Origin: Chromera velia
Taxonomy: Eukaryota; Sar; Chromeraceae
Length of the DNA: 64,000 nt
Assembly: GCA_018398765.1 (NCBI GenBank)
Contig: JAHBMJ010004897.1
Coordinates: 10,001-74,000 of the forward strand
Direction: 5' to 3'
The notes beneath the pieces were generated by a model. It made no database searches. It was not told the DNA's origin and saw nothing but the letters and a program-made list of their open reading frames with translations. This document shows positions 36,120 to 48,247 of this stretch, one piece after another (position 1 is the first letter of the stretch; every line of letters starts with the position of its first letter). A program made the position numbers and the translations under genes.

Positions 36120-37334
36120 CTAAGAAAATCGTCTTCCCCAAGATGCAGCCAAAGCATTGCCAGGGTGAGGTTCCAAGCTCGCCTTCGGGCTTGAACCTCC
36201 CTTTTCCTTTTCTCTTTCTCTGCCCTTCAACCCATTCAGGCCCAGGCCCCCTCCCAGGGCACTAGGGCGGGCAGACACGGAGCTGTTTGAGGAATCACCC
36301 CCCCAATCCTCAAGATTGGTCGTTGCAGAGGAGAGAGAGGCCTGCCACGTTGCGGCCGTACCTCCAGTCTCATTTTCTGCTGCACCCTTTGAGGAAAATC
36401 CCGACTCCTGCACTCTCCGCCCATCCGGGGATTCGCCACTTCTCCGGTCTTTCCCGTAAGTCGACACTGTTGGCAGTCTTCTGCTACTTCCCACCTCGGC
36501 AGACGGCCTCCCATGTCCGTCCGAGCGCCCTCCACAAGAACCCGCACAGCAGCCTCCCCTCGGGATGTCCGTCTCTCTTCCCTTCAACAAACTAGGGAGA
36601 CTCACACCGGCTGCCGGATTCTCTTGGGGGGCATTTCCGGGAGACGGCAGAGAAGAAAGAGAGGCACCCGACTTGCTTAGGGGTCTCCCAGAGGCAACGG
36701 CAGCGAGTGCTGCAGTCTCGATGTCCATCTCCACTCCCTTGCCCGTCCTTTCTCCTCTCTGATTCCTCCCCAAAGACACCGCCGCCGCCTCCGGGCCCAG
36801 TGTTGGGCTTACGGCCCGTGCCGGGCGGTCCCCTGGAAGAGACGGGGCCGGGGAAGCGGCACTCGACCTGTTGGCACTCCAGAACCGGAGGCAGTTTTCC
36901 TTCTCCTGCAGGTACAGGGAGAGTGAGTAGGAGGAAGGCGAGGGACCCCAATGTTGAGGAAGCCTACAGTGAACCCACCCGTCCGTTTTTCTTTTCCTCT
37001 TTTGGCTGTGAGGTCGACGGTTGGTGAGAGAAGCGGGAGACAACGAAGGAGTCCAGAGGGAAGACAACTTTGCGAAGAGAAGACAGCAAGCACCTTTGCA
37101 GAAGGCGGGGGAGGGGGGTCTCCAGGAAGAGGAAGAACATTGAACGAACGAACGAACAAAGAAACAATTAATTCAGCCAAATGACTAGTCCACTTACTGA
37201 CTGACCGTCGATGCGAAGGGATTGCGGAAGGACCGCACTAGCTGGACCCGTCCCTCTGCATCTCGGGTTTCTGTGAAGTACCAGAAGTGTCCGTACCTGC
37301 ACGCACACACAGACACACACACACACACACACAC

Positions 37335-37372
<38 letters not shown>

Positions 37373-39811
37373 AGAAGGAGAGAAAACGTGACGAACAGCA
37401 AGAAGCAGAAGATGAGGCTGCATGGGCAGATGAGGTAAATAAATGGAAGGAGAGCGCAAGCGAGCGCGCGGAAGGGATGAAGAGAAATGGATGGTAGGGA
37501 GAAAAGAGAACAACGATCTTTTCATCCTTCGTGTTCCACCCTGCTTCATTGGGATAGAGCGAATCTGTTGTGTGTCTGAAGACGTTTTTCGTTTAATTCT
37601 TTTATTCCGATTCCCCCCCTCCCCACCTGTGTGCATTGGCCTCCTCATTAAACGTCAGGTTCTTGAAGATTCCTCTCATCTGGGCAAAGATCAACCCGAG
37701 GAGACAGACGGACGTACAGGCATCCCATAAAAAGATCTGCACACACACGCACGAGGCCTCACACGTAAACATCCAGATATACATACATGCGTATGTGTAG
37801 AGAGTGAGAAGGAGAGAGGGGAAAAATGTAAGAGGGGGGGTGGGGCAGATGGAGGAAGGGAAAAGGGCCAACGCACGGATGCATGGACATGCACAGAAAG
37901 ACAGAAATAAAAAGAAACAAAGACCCGAAAGGCAGAGAGAGAGACAGAGAGAGTCTCCTCACGCATCTCGTCTCATACCTCATGGTCCCATTCCCCTGCT
38001 TTCCTTCCTTTTCCTTTCCTTTTTCTTGCTTTGCTTTCTTTTTCTTAAGCAATCCTGCCCCCCGCATGTTTCAGTCCGTTGACATCTTGCTTATCTGATT
38101 TGACTCACAAAAGTCGACAGCGGAGCTTGGAAGAGAAAGCACATCGCTCTCCAAAAAAAAGTTTCACCTTCTCCTTCCTGCAGACAGGCACGGAAACGTA
38201 GAGATGAGCACATGCAGACAGACAGACAGACGGAGACAACAGGAGGCCTCCTGGATGCGATGCAGATATCTGAATACTTCAGCGCCATCTTTTCGATTGT
38301 GCGCGTGCACAGGTAGAGAGGCATATGCAGGGAGACACACAGTGCACGGGCAAACACAGAGTGCGAAGGATGTTTGAAGCGCTCAGCAAACAGTTTGTGG
38401 AGAAGAAACGGAGAAAAAAACAAGGAGAGAGAAAAAGAAAGAAAGAAAGAAAGAAACAGCTTGCTCACTTGCTAGCTTGACAACCCACCGCATCAGAGAG
38501 AAGAGCAGACAGATGGAACCACATGAGCACGGCCCAGAGAATCTGCAACCAACAAAGAGGCAACAGCCACTCTCTCAGATTCAGTTGAAGGTCATTCATC
38601 ATCGACTTTTCATCGGGGGGTGCAGCCGTGCATGCATGGGCACACACACAAGAAGGGAAGATGAAGACGGAACAACTAGAGCTTCACCGCAAACCCAGCC
38701 GAAAGAAAGGAGGAAAAGAACAAAAAAACACCGCATCTCCGAAAGGGACTTTCTAGCTCGATCGAGACAGGTCTGTCCCTCCCTCCCACCTCCATTTCTT
38801 TCTCTCACTTCCACCTCCTTTTCTTTCTCTCACTTCCACCTCCTTTTCGATTCCGCAAATCTCTCATTTCTTTATCTTCTCTCCCACACCACCACAACGC
38901 AGTCTACCCCCCCGATACCCGACCCCCCAAGTTCCCTCCTCTTTTCCTCCCAACAGACAGACAAACGTACCTGTGTGACTTCCTGTGCCACACAAAAGAC
39001 GAAGAACAGACGGTGGTTGCCCTGTCCAACACATCCGCGAATCCAGACACAGTGATGGTCCATGACGTCCACGCACACGTCGCACATTCTGCAGTATGAA
39101 GACAGACAGACACACAGACAGACAGACATACAATTTATTAAGAGTGTACACGGTGACTGGACGGACTGACACATAGAGTGACTTTTTCCCTTCTTAAGTC
39201 TGCTGGACAGACAGCAGGAAATGCTCACTGACAGAAAGAAGGAAGGAAGAAAGAAAGAATGAAAGGACAGGAATGCAGACAAATCAAATGAGTACACGCA
39301 CGCGCTCATGCATGCAGTCTCCCCAAGGACGGACGGCGCCCTCCTCCACTCCCTCAACCCCGCCTCCTTTTTTTCTCCCCCTCCTCCACCCACCTGCAAT
39401 GCTTTGTCCTGAGCCCCCTCCTGACGAGGCATGTTGTACAGATGCGGGAGACGTCTATCTCCTCCATGCTGGAGGGCCCATGGGGACTCATCAGGACCTC
39501 CTGGACGTCCTGCATTCATTCATTCATTCGGGCATGCGTGCGTGCGTGCGTGCGTCAGTCGAGATTTGGAGAAAGAAAGCATTTGCAGAAGATCAAGCGA
39601 GAGATAAACTTTTCTCATGGACAGTACGAAAACAAAAAGGGTGGACAAAGAGACACCAAAGCACCACGCTGAAACGACAGAAATACGCAAGTGAGAAAGT
39701 GGGAAGAAAAAACGAGTGACGTGAAGCAGGCGCTGCCAGCAAGAAAAGGAGGAGCCGAAAAAACGGGAGAAAGAAAGAAAGAAAGAAAGAAAGAAAGGAA
39801 GAAAGAAAGAA

Positions 39812-39843
<32 letters not shown>

Positions 39844-39895
39844 AGAAAGAAAGAAAGAAAGAAAAGAAAGAAAAGAAAGAAAGAAAGAAAAGAAA

Positions 39896-39957
<62 letters not shown>

Positions 39958-40600
39958 AATGTCATTCCATGCTGCAGTGAAAGAAACCGGGGAGGGAGGA
40001 GAGACACATGATCATGCACCTGTGAAGAAAAGAAAAGGAAAGAAAGGAGGACCAACTTCAAACGCGGAGGCCCCGCGCGGTCGGGGAGGAATGATTCCGG
40101 GATTACTTCTGCATTCATTTATCCATCCGTCCATTCATTCATTCACTTACTTATACGCAGACGAAGAAGGCGCACGGAAGTGAAGAGTCGAAAGGTCACT
40201 CTCCCGCTTCGGAAAAATGGTAGGGGGAAAGAAAGAGACACGGGGACAAGCATGCTAACATCTGGGGAACGAGACACCAGATGCCAAAGAAAGAATGGCA
40301 AGATAAAGAACGACACACATGTGCAATGGAAAAGGAGCAAAGAGGGAGAGAGGGGGGCAGTGAGAAAGAACAAAAGAACGGAAGTCTGCCCACACACACA
40401 CACACACACACACAGACACACACACACACACACAGAGACACACTCACACACACACACACTCACACACACACACAGACCTGAACAGGGCTGCGTACAGGCC
40501 GAGGGCAGAGAGGTACACGAGCGGGAAGACAGCAGCGATGGAAGAGATGAAGGGACTGTCTGAGGGGTCAATCCGTCCGGACACCTGTACGCAGACAGAC

Positions 40601-40635
<35 letters not shown>

Positions 40636-43403
40636 CCAATTCTTAGTCAAACTGAACGGGAGGTTGTTGCTTTGGCCGCAGAGTTGCACATAGACAAACA
40701 GAAAGAATGCACTTCCGATCCTCAGATGCACTGTACGGAAGGATGCAAAGCCAATCACAGGATCAGAACAAAGGGGGGGGACTCCAAAAAGAAAGGTAAT
40801 TAAACAGAAACACACAGCCCCCCTGCATGCAGAAGTTCATCTCGGCCCCCCAATTCTGTTTTCATTTTCTCCCCTAACTCTAGCTGCTGCCGCAACATCT
40901 ACCATCTGTCTGTTGGAGGACAAAAACCTCCCTCCCTCCCTCCCTGCCGGCCTACGTACCTCTGCATGAAAGTGAACGATGCTGAGGGCAAAAAAGGACA
41001 GGTAGGTGAGGGGAGGGAGCACAGATCCTTTCCCGTGTCCACTGCGCGCATCCGTCTTTCTCTCATCCTCCCTCTCTCTCTCTGTCCCTTCAGAAAGAAG
41101 AGAACCCAACAACCGGATCCGCAGCATCGCTCGACCAAGCCAACTCCGCGGTATCCGCTTCTCTCTTTCTCTATTGCTCATCTGATTTGCAGACCCCTCC
41201 TCCCCTACACCTCCCATCTCCTCCTCACCCCCATGTCCAGATTCCAAATCTAATATTTCTGCCAAACGGCCCAGAAACGAATTCTCATCCTCCCCCCCCC
41301 TCTGAGTCAGTCTCTCTCTCTCCACCCCAACCCCCCCCCGCCGTTCCCTTCCGCTTGACCGCACAGCCGCCGAAGAAGACGAGGAGGATTCCCTTCCCCC
41401 TCTCACCCCTTGCTGCTGCGCCCTGCTCTTGGCCACATTCGCCAGAGCAGCCACAAGAGGGGGAAAACCTTCTGCGAGACCAGCAGCCGTCTGCAGGCAC
41501 GGAGTCGGAAAAGAAAAGAAAGAAAACAAAAGAAAAGGTCCCTCTCTTGTCGCTCATTGTGCTTCTCCCCCGCGCCCGCCCTTCTCCGCGTCTCCTTGTC
41601 TGTCTTTTTGTTCTTTCCTTCTCTGTCTGTGTGTGTTTCTGTGTTTGTATCTGCGCGCGCGAACCATCCGTTGGCAGTCCTGCCCGTCCATTCATCCATC
41701 TGCCCACCATCAACGTGTCTAAATGACATTGCTCAAACGAAGTGCTTACGCATCCATCAACTCCCACCCACACGCACGCACAAACGCACCTTCCCCTCCT
41801 GATCCACCGCGTCGATGTTAACTTCCGAGTTCCTTGCCACCCACAGCGCCGCCGCATGCTCCCCATTTCCTGCTGCCCTGTGCAGAGGGGTCTTCCCGCT
41901 CTTGTCGGGGACAGTCAGGTCGGCACGGAAGTATCTGAGGAGTTCCAGAAACTCGATGTCGCCCTGCACGCACGCACGCACGCATGCATGCATGCATGCC
42001 GATGTTGTCATTCACACACACACAGGGACAGAGACTGAAAAGAGGGAGACGGAAAACACGCATTGGGGGCGTCAGAGATGTGTATGCAGACACAACTGTG
42101 TGCTCTATGTTAGAGAGTGTCGGAAGTCAGGATCGATCTTGTTTCTCTGCTCAATCATGCAGGGGGGCCTGCTGCAGGGCTCGGGCTGGCATCTCATATA
42201 CACAGTCTGGGACAGAGAAACACACTTTTCAAAGAGCGAAGAAGAACGGGAGAAAGACACAAAAGTGGTGACTTCAAGGTTGAAGGAAGGATACACACAG
42301 ACAGACAGAGAGAAAGAAGGGCACCGACGCCCAATCAGCAGAAGACAAGGAGATCCCTAATCAAGTGGCAACGAAAAACAGGACGCAGTTTCCAAAGAGC
42401 GAGTGCATAGGGTCCGATGAATGAGCGAACATTGTTGGGACGAGACTGGGATTGGTGGAATCCATGCAGTGAAAATACGAACCTTGAAGGCTGCCCAGTG
42501 TGCGGCTGTACATCCGTTGACATCTGCGCTTTCGATGTTGGCCCCGAGTCTGAGCAGCAGAAGGAACGCGTGCTTATGGCCGTGCTGTACAGAGAGGATC
42601 AGGGGAGTTGCCCCTAACGAATCTGCAACATTGAGGTTGATCCTGGCCCTTTCGTTGAACTCTCTCAGCAACAGACAGTGACCCTTCACGGCCGCCCACA
42701 TGAAGGGTGTCTGTCCGTTCCTGGATCGTGCATTCGCATCTGCTCCTGCCTCTAGCAGAATAGGCACCTCTGCTACCAGATTCAGGAGCGCAGCCCAATG
42801 CAACAGTGTATGGCTATCCCCGTCTCTCAGAAGGGCAAGACGAGGATTCCTTGAGACCGCCTCTCTGACTTTGTCGAAGGACTGGGTGCGTGCAACAGCC
42901 CAGAACTCATCTTCATCTTTTAAAGGATAGAAAGGGTTGTTCTCTATCTGCACATTCGAAGAATCTTGGCTGCTCGAAGACACAGACAAAGGTGACAGGG
43001 CCACCATTCCGCTGGCTCTGGTTAGAGGGACTCCTGATCCTTCTTGCTCTCGTCCCCAATCCGTTACTTGTGCACCATTTTGCACAGCTCTGGCATATAG
43101 ATCACACTCGGCTTCACGTGTTCTGTACACAAAATCTGGTGAAAGACTCTTATGTACGAACTGAAGAGAGTCTGCAGGAGACAGACAACACAAGAAATCA
43201 TGCGGTGCCGGCACAAGAAAGCCAGGATTTAAGGAATCCATGCACACTAGCTTTTGCCAACAGCGACGCGCGAGGCCCGCGGTCCGCGCAGGCCGCTGGC
43301 CGGACCCATCCGACGCAGCAGACTCGCGGAGCTTAGGTGAATTGTCTGACTTAGCTGCATTCATGGTCGAAACGCTGATCGAATCATTGCATGCGCGGTT
43401 CAT
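36120..43403 (-). CDS. Ankyrin-repeat DHHC palmitoyltransferase, 12 exons
   Basis: Membrane S-acyltransferase that attaches palmitate to Cys of target proteins. My exons (minus): 43403-42483, 41963-41790, 41490-40960, 40584-40478, 40200-40151, 40108-40053, 39509-39394, 39088-38971, 38542-38489, 37736-37627, 37296-37206, 36905-36120. Phases agree; 3114 nt, 1037 residues. Order: unstructured N-terminus, ankyrin repeats from about residue 190 to 365 (HTLLHWAALLNLVAEVPILL, NGQTPFMWAAVKGH, KTPLHRAAGNGEHAAA), Ser/Arg linker, hydrophobic segments (LTYLSFFALSIVHF; SSIAAVFPLVYLSALGLYAA), Cys-rich domain CTTCLVRRGLRTKHC then CDVCVDVMDHHCVWIRGCVG with the acyl-accepting DHHC Cys at about 665, two more hydrophobic segments, NLTFNEEAN in place of the usual TTxE motif, FRNPF, and a 260-residue disordered tail. 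Layout resembles HIP14/Akr1. The loop between the last two hydrophobic segments is short, so a small exon may be missing near 38250. Confidence 0.88.
39768..39959. repeat. (GAAA)n microsatellite, about 190 bp
   Basis: Nearly pure GAAA/GAA array in the intron between the sixth and seventh exons of the DHHC gene. Read on the gene's strand it is a CTTT pyrimidine tract. Open frames across it are artefacts. Confidence 0.9.
40390..40476. repeat. (CA)n microsatellite adjoining a donor site
   Basis: CA repeat with CAGA interruptions. On the gene's strand it starts immediately after the GT of the donor of exon 4 (GTCTGTGTGTG). Confidence 0.85.
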
Positions 43404-43550
43404 TCAATTAACGACGATTCAAAGTCACTGAGTTGCGAATCTGACGGACTTCAGACCTGCTGACCGTGGTTTCCATCGCTAGTCTTGCCCTTGAATCTTC
43501 TGCATTTACAAATCTCGACTCGCGATTATCATCCACTGTTGCAAATAATT
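43404..43550. promoter_or_regulatory. 147-bp bidirectional upstream region
   Basis: Separates the start codons of the DHHC gene (minus, 43403) and the Cys-rich secreted protein gene (plus, 43551). If both starts are right, both promoters and 5' leaders must overlap here. A second in-frame DHHC start at 43364 would lengthen it slightly. No TATA box is evident. Confidence 0.5.
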
Positions 43551-45423
43551 ATGAAGTTCTGTCTCATAGCTTCCCTGGCGGTCGTTGCTGTCAAGGGCTC
43601 CCTCGACAAGTTCAAGCTTGACTTTGACGGTTTCAAGCTGGATGGACTTGCAGACAAGTTTGACTTCGGGAGCATTAGGGACAAGGACAAAGACACCAAG
43701 GTCTCCAAGAGTGTCGACAAGACGTGCGCGGTCAGTCAAACAACAGTTGCATGCATGCATGCAGACAATGAACCCGCTGCATGTTGCATGCATGTGCCAC
43801 AATTTCGGCGTCAAGTGTCAAGCGTTGCTGAGCATTCTAGGCAGTTAGTGACACTTCATGCCTTCTTGCCATCCTTTTTCTATCTGCGTCCTCGCTCCCC
43901 TGTGTATTGGCTGTTGCGATAGTTGTACTGCCTTGCAACATGTCATATAGCTGCATGACTCCGCATGCATGCATGCAGACTCTCTTTGCTCCCTTCTTGT
44001 GTGACTGCAGTCTTTTGCCGCTTCCGAGTGCACAGCCGTGAGCAAGCTGCTCGTCCTCCATCCCGATGAGGTGAAGTGCGCAAAGGGCGGGTGCTCCGTG
44101 GGCCAGTGCTGCGATGACACATGCGAGACCTTCACCACAACCCCGGCCGTGGGGTCCTCCTGCCAAGAGCGTCTGGGCAGAGACAGCCCCGACGATGTCT
44201 GCACTGTCATCGACCCGGCAGACGTGCGATGCCCCAAAGACGGGTGCACTGTGGACATGTGCTGCATGCTCACCTGCGCGGATCTGGGCCAGGCTGGATG
44301 CGACGCTGCAGGGACCAACCTGCTTCTGATTGGAAATGGTGAGTACGTCTGACCTGCATATGTGCGTCTGACTTGAATGTGTATTCTGGTGTGTAGGTTG
44401 TGTGTGTGCATGATCGCATCATGGCAATTGTGGGTTGACAGACAGATTGCAATGCCCTTAGACCCAATTTGGGAATTTAATCTGAAAAGAGCTTGATTGG
44501 GGGAGTGATCCCTTGAATGTCTCGCCTGGAAACCAAAAAACATGCACACTGTGTACTTCTTCGTGCGTGCATATGCGTATGTGTGCGTGTGTGTGTGTTT
44601 TCATGCAGCCCCTGATGTGATCTGCAAGACTGACAACCCCCTGACTGATGGCGGTGTGTGCACCTCGACTTCCTGCTGCGAACCCTCTTGCGCCTCCTTC
44701 ACCTGCGAGGCAGAGGACGTGAACACAATCCCCAAGGTTGACGCCGCCACAATTCCGTGCGGAGAGGAGTGCACCCTTGAGGAGTGCTGCGACCCCGTTT
44801 GCTCCGGATTCGACTGCGGCGACGGTTTCGTTTTCAACTCGCCTACCCCCGGCCAGGTCCGATGCGCGGGAGGGGAGTGCAGCCAGGCAGAGTGTTGCAG
44901 CCAGCAGTGCTCCTCGTACACTTGCACAAGCGGACAGCAGAGAAGCATGCCCGGCATGATCACATGCCCCCCCTCAGGCTGCACAGACCTCATCTGCTGT
45001 GAGGATACCTGTCTGACAGCCACCCCCCCTATCAATGCAGCGGCCTGTCCATCAGGAGTTGGGGTCTCCATGCCTGGAGCGACCATTTGTCCTTCCACTG
45101 GCTGCACAAATGAGATTTGCTGCTTCGACACTTGTGCCTCCGCCCTCGTCAATGACGTTCAACAAACCTTCCCTTGCGACAACTCACCCGGAGGAGATGG
45201 GGTCAATGTGCCGATGCAAGGCACCATCCTGTGCCCCGTGGGAGAGTGCACTGCTCTTGCTTGCTGCGACCCTACCTGTCTCTCTGCGGAATTTACCTCA
45301 CAAGCCTGCATCGATGCGGGAGGCACGCTCCCTACCTCAGGCCTCGGGGGCCGCGTGTGCCCGCGCGCCGGCGGGGGCTGTACAACGGAGATCTGCTGTG
45401 ATTTCGAAGAACTTGAGGCTTAA
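43551..45423 (+). CDS. Secreted protein with nine Cys-rich (CC) repeats, 3 exons
   Basis: Exons 43551-43730, 44011-44338, 44609-45423 join in phase to 1323 nt, 440 residues. The N-terminus MKFCLIASLAVVAVKG is a signal peptide, followed by an Asp/Lys/Phe-rich spacer (KFKLDFDGFKLDGLADKFDF). The rest consists of nine copies of a Cys module, usually C-x4-C-x4-CC-x3-C: CAKGGCSVGQCCDDTC, CPKDGCTVDMCCMLTC, CGEECTLEECCDPVC, CAGGECSQAECCSQQC, CPPSGCTDLICCEDTC, CPSTGCTNEICCFDTC, CPVGECTALACCDPTC, a shorter third copy (CTSTSCCEPSC), and a last copy lacking its final Cys. Dense disulphides suggest an extracellular, cell-wall or cyst-wall protein, somewhat like alveolate wall proteins in style. I recognise no named family. 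No membrane anchor is seen. Confidence 0.85.
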
Positions 45424-45872
45424 GAGACTTAGAGAGACGTCCGTAGGGATCGAGACAGGCAGAGGAGTAGGTAAGAGAGGAGAGAACGAGCCGTCAGTCA
45501 TTGTTGGCCCAAGGGGAAAAACTACGCACACACGGCGAGGCCTTCAAATTTGTGTTTGTGAACGTCTCTTTAGGGACGATCACGAGCCCAGAGGGTGGCC
45601 ATACAGTGATTCAAACAAGCTTCAACAGGCTGCATCTGAGTTGTTCCCCCAAGTGCATGCATGCATCCAAGCCGTCATGAGAACAGCTGGTGGAATCTGC
45701 ACATACAGACAGCCATTCTCCTTTCTCTCAATTCGTGTGGAGGGCGCTATAAACGGGTTTGTTCTTCACTTCTGCTGCAGGCTGACACTGCGTGAGCGTG
45801 TGTGTGTGTGTGTGTGGGCGTTGTAAGTTCAGTGAAGGAGGGAGGGGGGGAGCTAGAGGACTCAGTCTTCGT
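45424..45872. other. 3' flank of the Cys-rich gene
   Basis: Probably 3' untranslated region and intergenic DNA. A GT run is present near 45799-45814. No further gene is supported. Confidence 0.4.
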
Positions 45873-46306
45873 CAGAGATGTTAAATTGATTTAGCACTAA
45901 AGCTAAGCCAAAAAAGAGCCTTTGGCTGGCTGATTGGCCGAAGTTAGCCAAACACTCAAACATGTTTCTTACGATGCTAAATCCAAATTCATCTACAAAA
46001 AAGCTTGTTTTCTAAGGGGAAATGACCCCTAAAAAAAAACATTTTCTTCCCAGGGGGGGGAATTTGCCCCCCTCCGGACCCCCCCCCGCGGGCACAGGCC
46101 TTTGCAGAGGCAAAACAAGTTTTTTTCCCCATCTAAACTCATTTTTTTTACTCATAGAAACAGAATAGCCTTACCAAAACAAACAAGAAACAGTAACCAT
46201 TATACACTTAACACTTTTAGCACTAATTAGCAGTGCCATTGGCTAAGCCAAAAAATAACCTTTGGCTAGCTAAGCCAATGGCCAAGCCAATCATTTTACA
46301 TCTCTG
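45873..46306. mobile_element. hAT-like MITE, 434 bp, exact 8-bp target duplication
   Basis: Ends CAGAGATGTTAAATTGATT (left) and CAGAGATGTAAAATGATT (complement of right end), flanked by identical GTCTTCGT at 45865-45872 and 46307-46314. CAG-type termini with 8-bp duplications fit hAT. The interior has sub-terminal copies of TTTGGCT and AGCCAA in both orientations and no coding capacity. Confidence 0.88.
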
Positions 46307-46622
46307 GTCTTCGTTTGGTTCTCTCTGATTGATTCTGTGTGTGCGAGCATACATGTAAGTGCATGAAGAGAGTACATGCACCGGAAGGTCCAAAAAGCGG
46401 ATCTATCTGTATACTCTTCTGTGTGGATCTTCTAGTAGCATCATGAGGTGTCAATCGAAATTCAACACACTGTCTTAAATAAATAAAATTGCATGAATTG
46501 GCACCCCCGGGAGTGTTTATCGTTTCATATGTACGGGGTTGCTGACGGGTTGTTTGGCAGACAAATGAAAAGGGCGGGGCCCTGGGCCTACAACAAGATC
46601 TTTCAAAGCCGCCTTGGATGGC

Positions 46623-47351
46623 CAAAGGTGTTTAGTCACTTGTGATTAGAATATATTTAATTATCCCATAAAGTGATTGAATATGATTGAATAAAGTGAT
46701 TAATTAGCCAAAGTCCGATTCTTACTAGTCTTTAATACCTTAGGTTATTCTAATGGTGCGTGGTTTTTTTTTTATGTTATAAGAACAAATGTTTTGGGAG
46801 TAGCCTAGAGGCTTGTGCACATCCAGTGCACTGCATGCATGGCCCAGCCCATGCAGCCCGGGCCAGCCATGCACGCGCCGGCATGGCCCACCGCTCCTAC
46901 TAGCGGCCGCGGCCATCAGTACATGCATTCGGAGCCGAATAGCCGATTATACAGGTTGCATCAAAAATCGGGTCTTCATGCTTGAGTTTCAAACACATGC
47001 AAGGGCCTAATATGTTCAGACGATTAACCCTATAGTTTGAAAATGAGTCAAGTGGACGTACGAGACTTCTTCAAAGCAGTTTAGCCACCGCTCGGCAAAC
47101 CTGTAGAATCGTATACATACAATTCCTGCGGGACGACAGCCAGAAGCAGTAGTAGGACATCCAATCTTTGGACTCACCTTCGAAGCTGCTTATAGTCATA
47201 AACTGTGTTAAAAAAAAAAAAAACAAAAATCGGAGCCCCCCGGGCCCCCCTTTAATTAATTTAGGAATATATTCTTGAATATATTCCTGATTACATTACT
47301 TTTAAAGTGAGTAACTAGTAAATAAATATATCCCATGATTAAACACCTTTG
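46623..47351. mobile_element. hAT-like MITE, 729 bp, exact 8-bp target duplication
   Basis: Ends CAAAGGTGTTTAGTCA (left) and CAAAGGTGTTTAATCA (complement of right end), flanked by identical TGGATGGC at 46615-46622 and 47352-47359. No transposase-like frame inside. A GC-rich patch sits at about 46815-46920. Confidence 0.85.
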
Positions 47352-47652
47352 TGGATGGCAGCATTAAAAGCTAGGATCAAGGATTGGTGTGCTTCAAAAC
47401 GCTCGCCTAGGGTAGACGAGACGGAACCGTGCATGTCTTCTTGATGTCTGGATCGTTCAATTCATGCATATCAGATGATCGAGCTAGTGATCGAGAGTGA
47501 AATTCAAAATCGCAGCAGTGTACGTCTGCACGTGTTTAGCCGAATTAAGCTCTGACAATGAGATAGGTTGAATGCTAATCTGAACTCTAGTCCGGACTCT
47601 GCCAATGTTAAAGAAGCTCTGAGTTTGGAACTAAATTCAACTAATTTAGAGC

Positions 47653-47925
47653 CTAGGCCCTGCACTAGCTAAATAATAATAAAAAAAAAGAATACAATTT
47701 TGCTAGTTTTTTATTTCTTTTATTATTTACCTACTAAACAATTAACAGCTGTTTTTCATGTAACAGTCTCTGCAACACTCATACACCGCACACTTAAACA
47801 ACAGTTGTTTGTTTCTAGGTTTGTTTACTTCCGGGGGTGATAAATAAAAAAAAAAAAATTAAAAAAATTTTTTTTATTAGTTTTTTTTTTCTAACTTTTC
47901 TTTTTTTATCTAGTGCACGGCCTAG
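47653..47925. mobile_element. Probable decayed hAT-like MITE, 273 bp
   Basis: Ends CTAGGCCCTGCACTAG and, on the complement of the right end, CTAGGCCGTGCACTAG. Flanking octamers TTTAGAGC and TCCAAAGC match at five of eight positions only. The CTAGGCC start is shared with the element at 35073-35868, suggesting one family. Confidence 0.55.
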
Positions 47926-48247
47926 TCCAAAGCGGAAGTAACGGTGGAAGTTTCCCGGGAAGTTACTCTGCTATACTCCGCACATTTAATGAACATAAGA
48001 AGTCAAACTGCGTGTGCAGATAAAAATTGTTCAATATTGTTCAATTCTTAACCATTATTGCATACTGACAATTTATTGTAGCCACAGAATAATATATTAA
48101 GTACAAGTCAGTGCCCGGCGCCACTGTGCGCGCTTTGCGCGCAGAAGTGAAGAACAAATCCCCCGACCCACCTGATAATGTGCATGTGTGAGACTGTGAG
48201 TGCTTATACTAGCCTTATAGCCATCCCGGGAACTCAATCTGAGTCAG
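47926..48247. other. AT-rich intergenic DNA and 3' flank of the next gene
   Basis: No gene or RNA recognised. A GC-rich palindromic patch is present near 48115-48145. Confidence 0.4.

Noticed and set aside
39615-40118. 167-residue minus-strand frame of Phe/Leu/Ser
   Set aside because: Most of it is the complement of a GAAA array. Only its upstream end (40108-40053) is a genuine exon of the DHHC gene.
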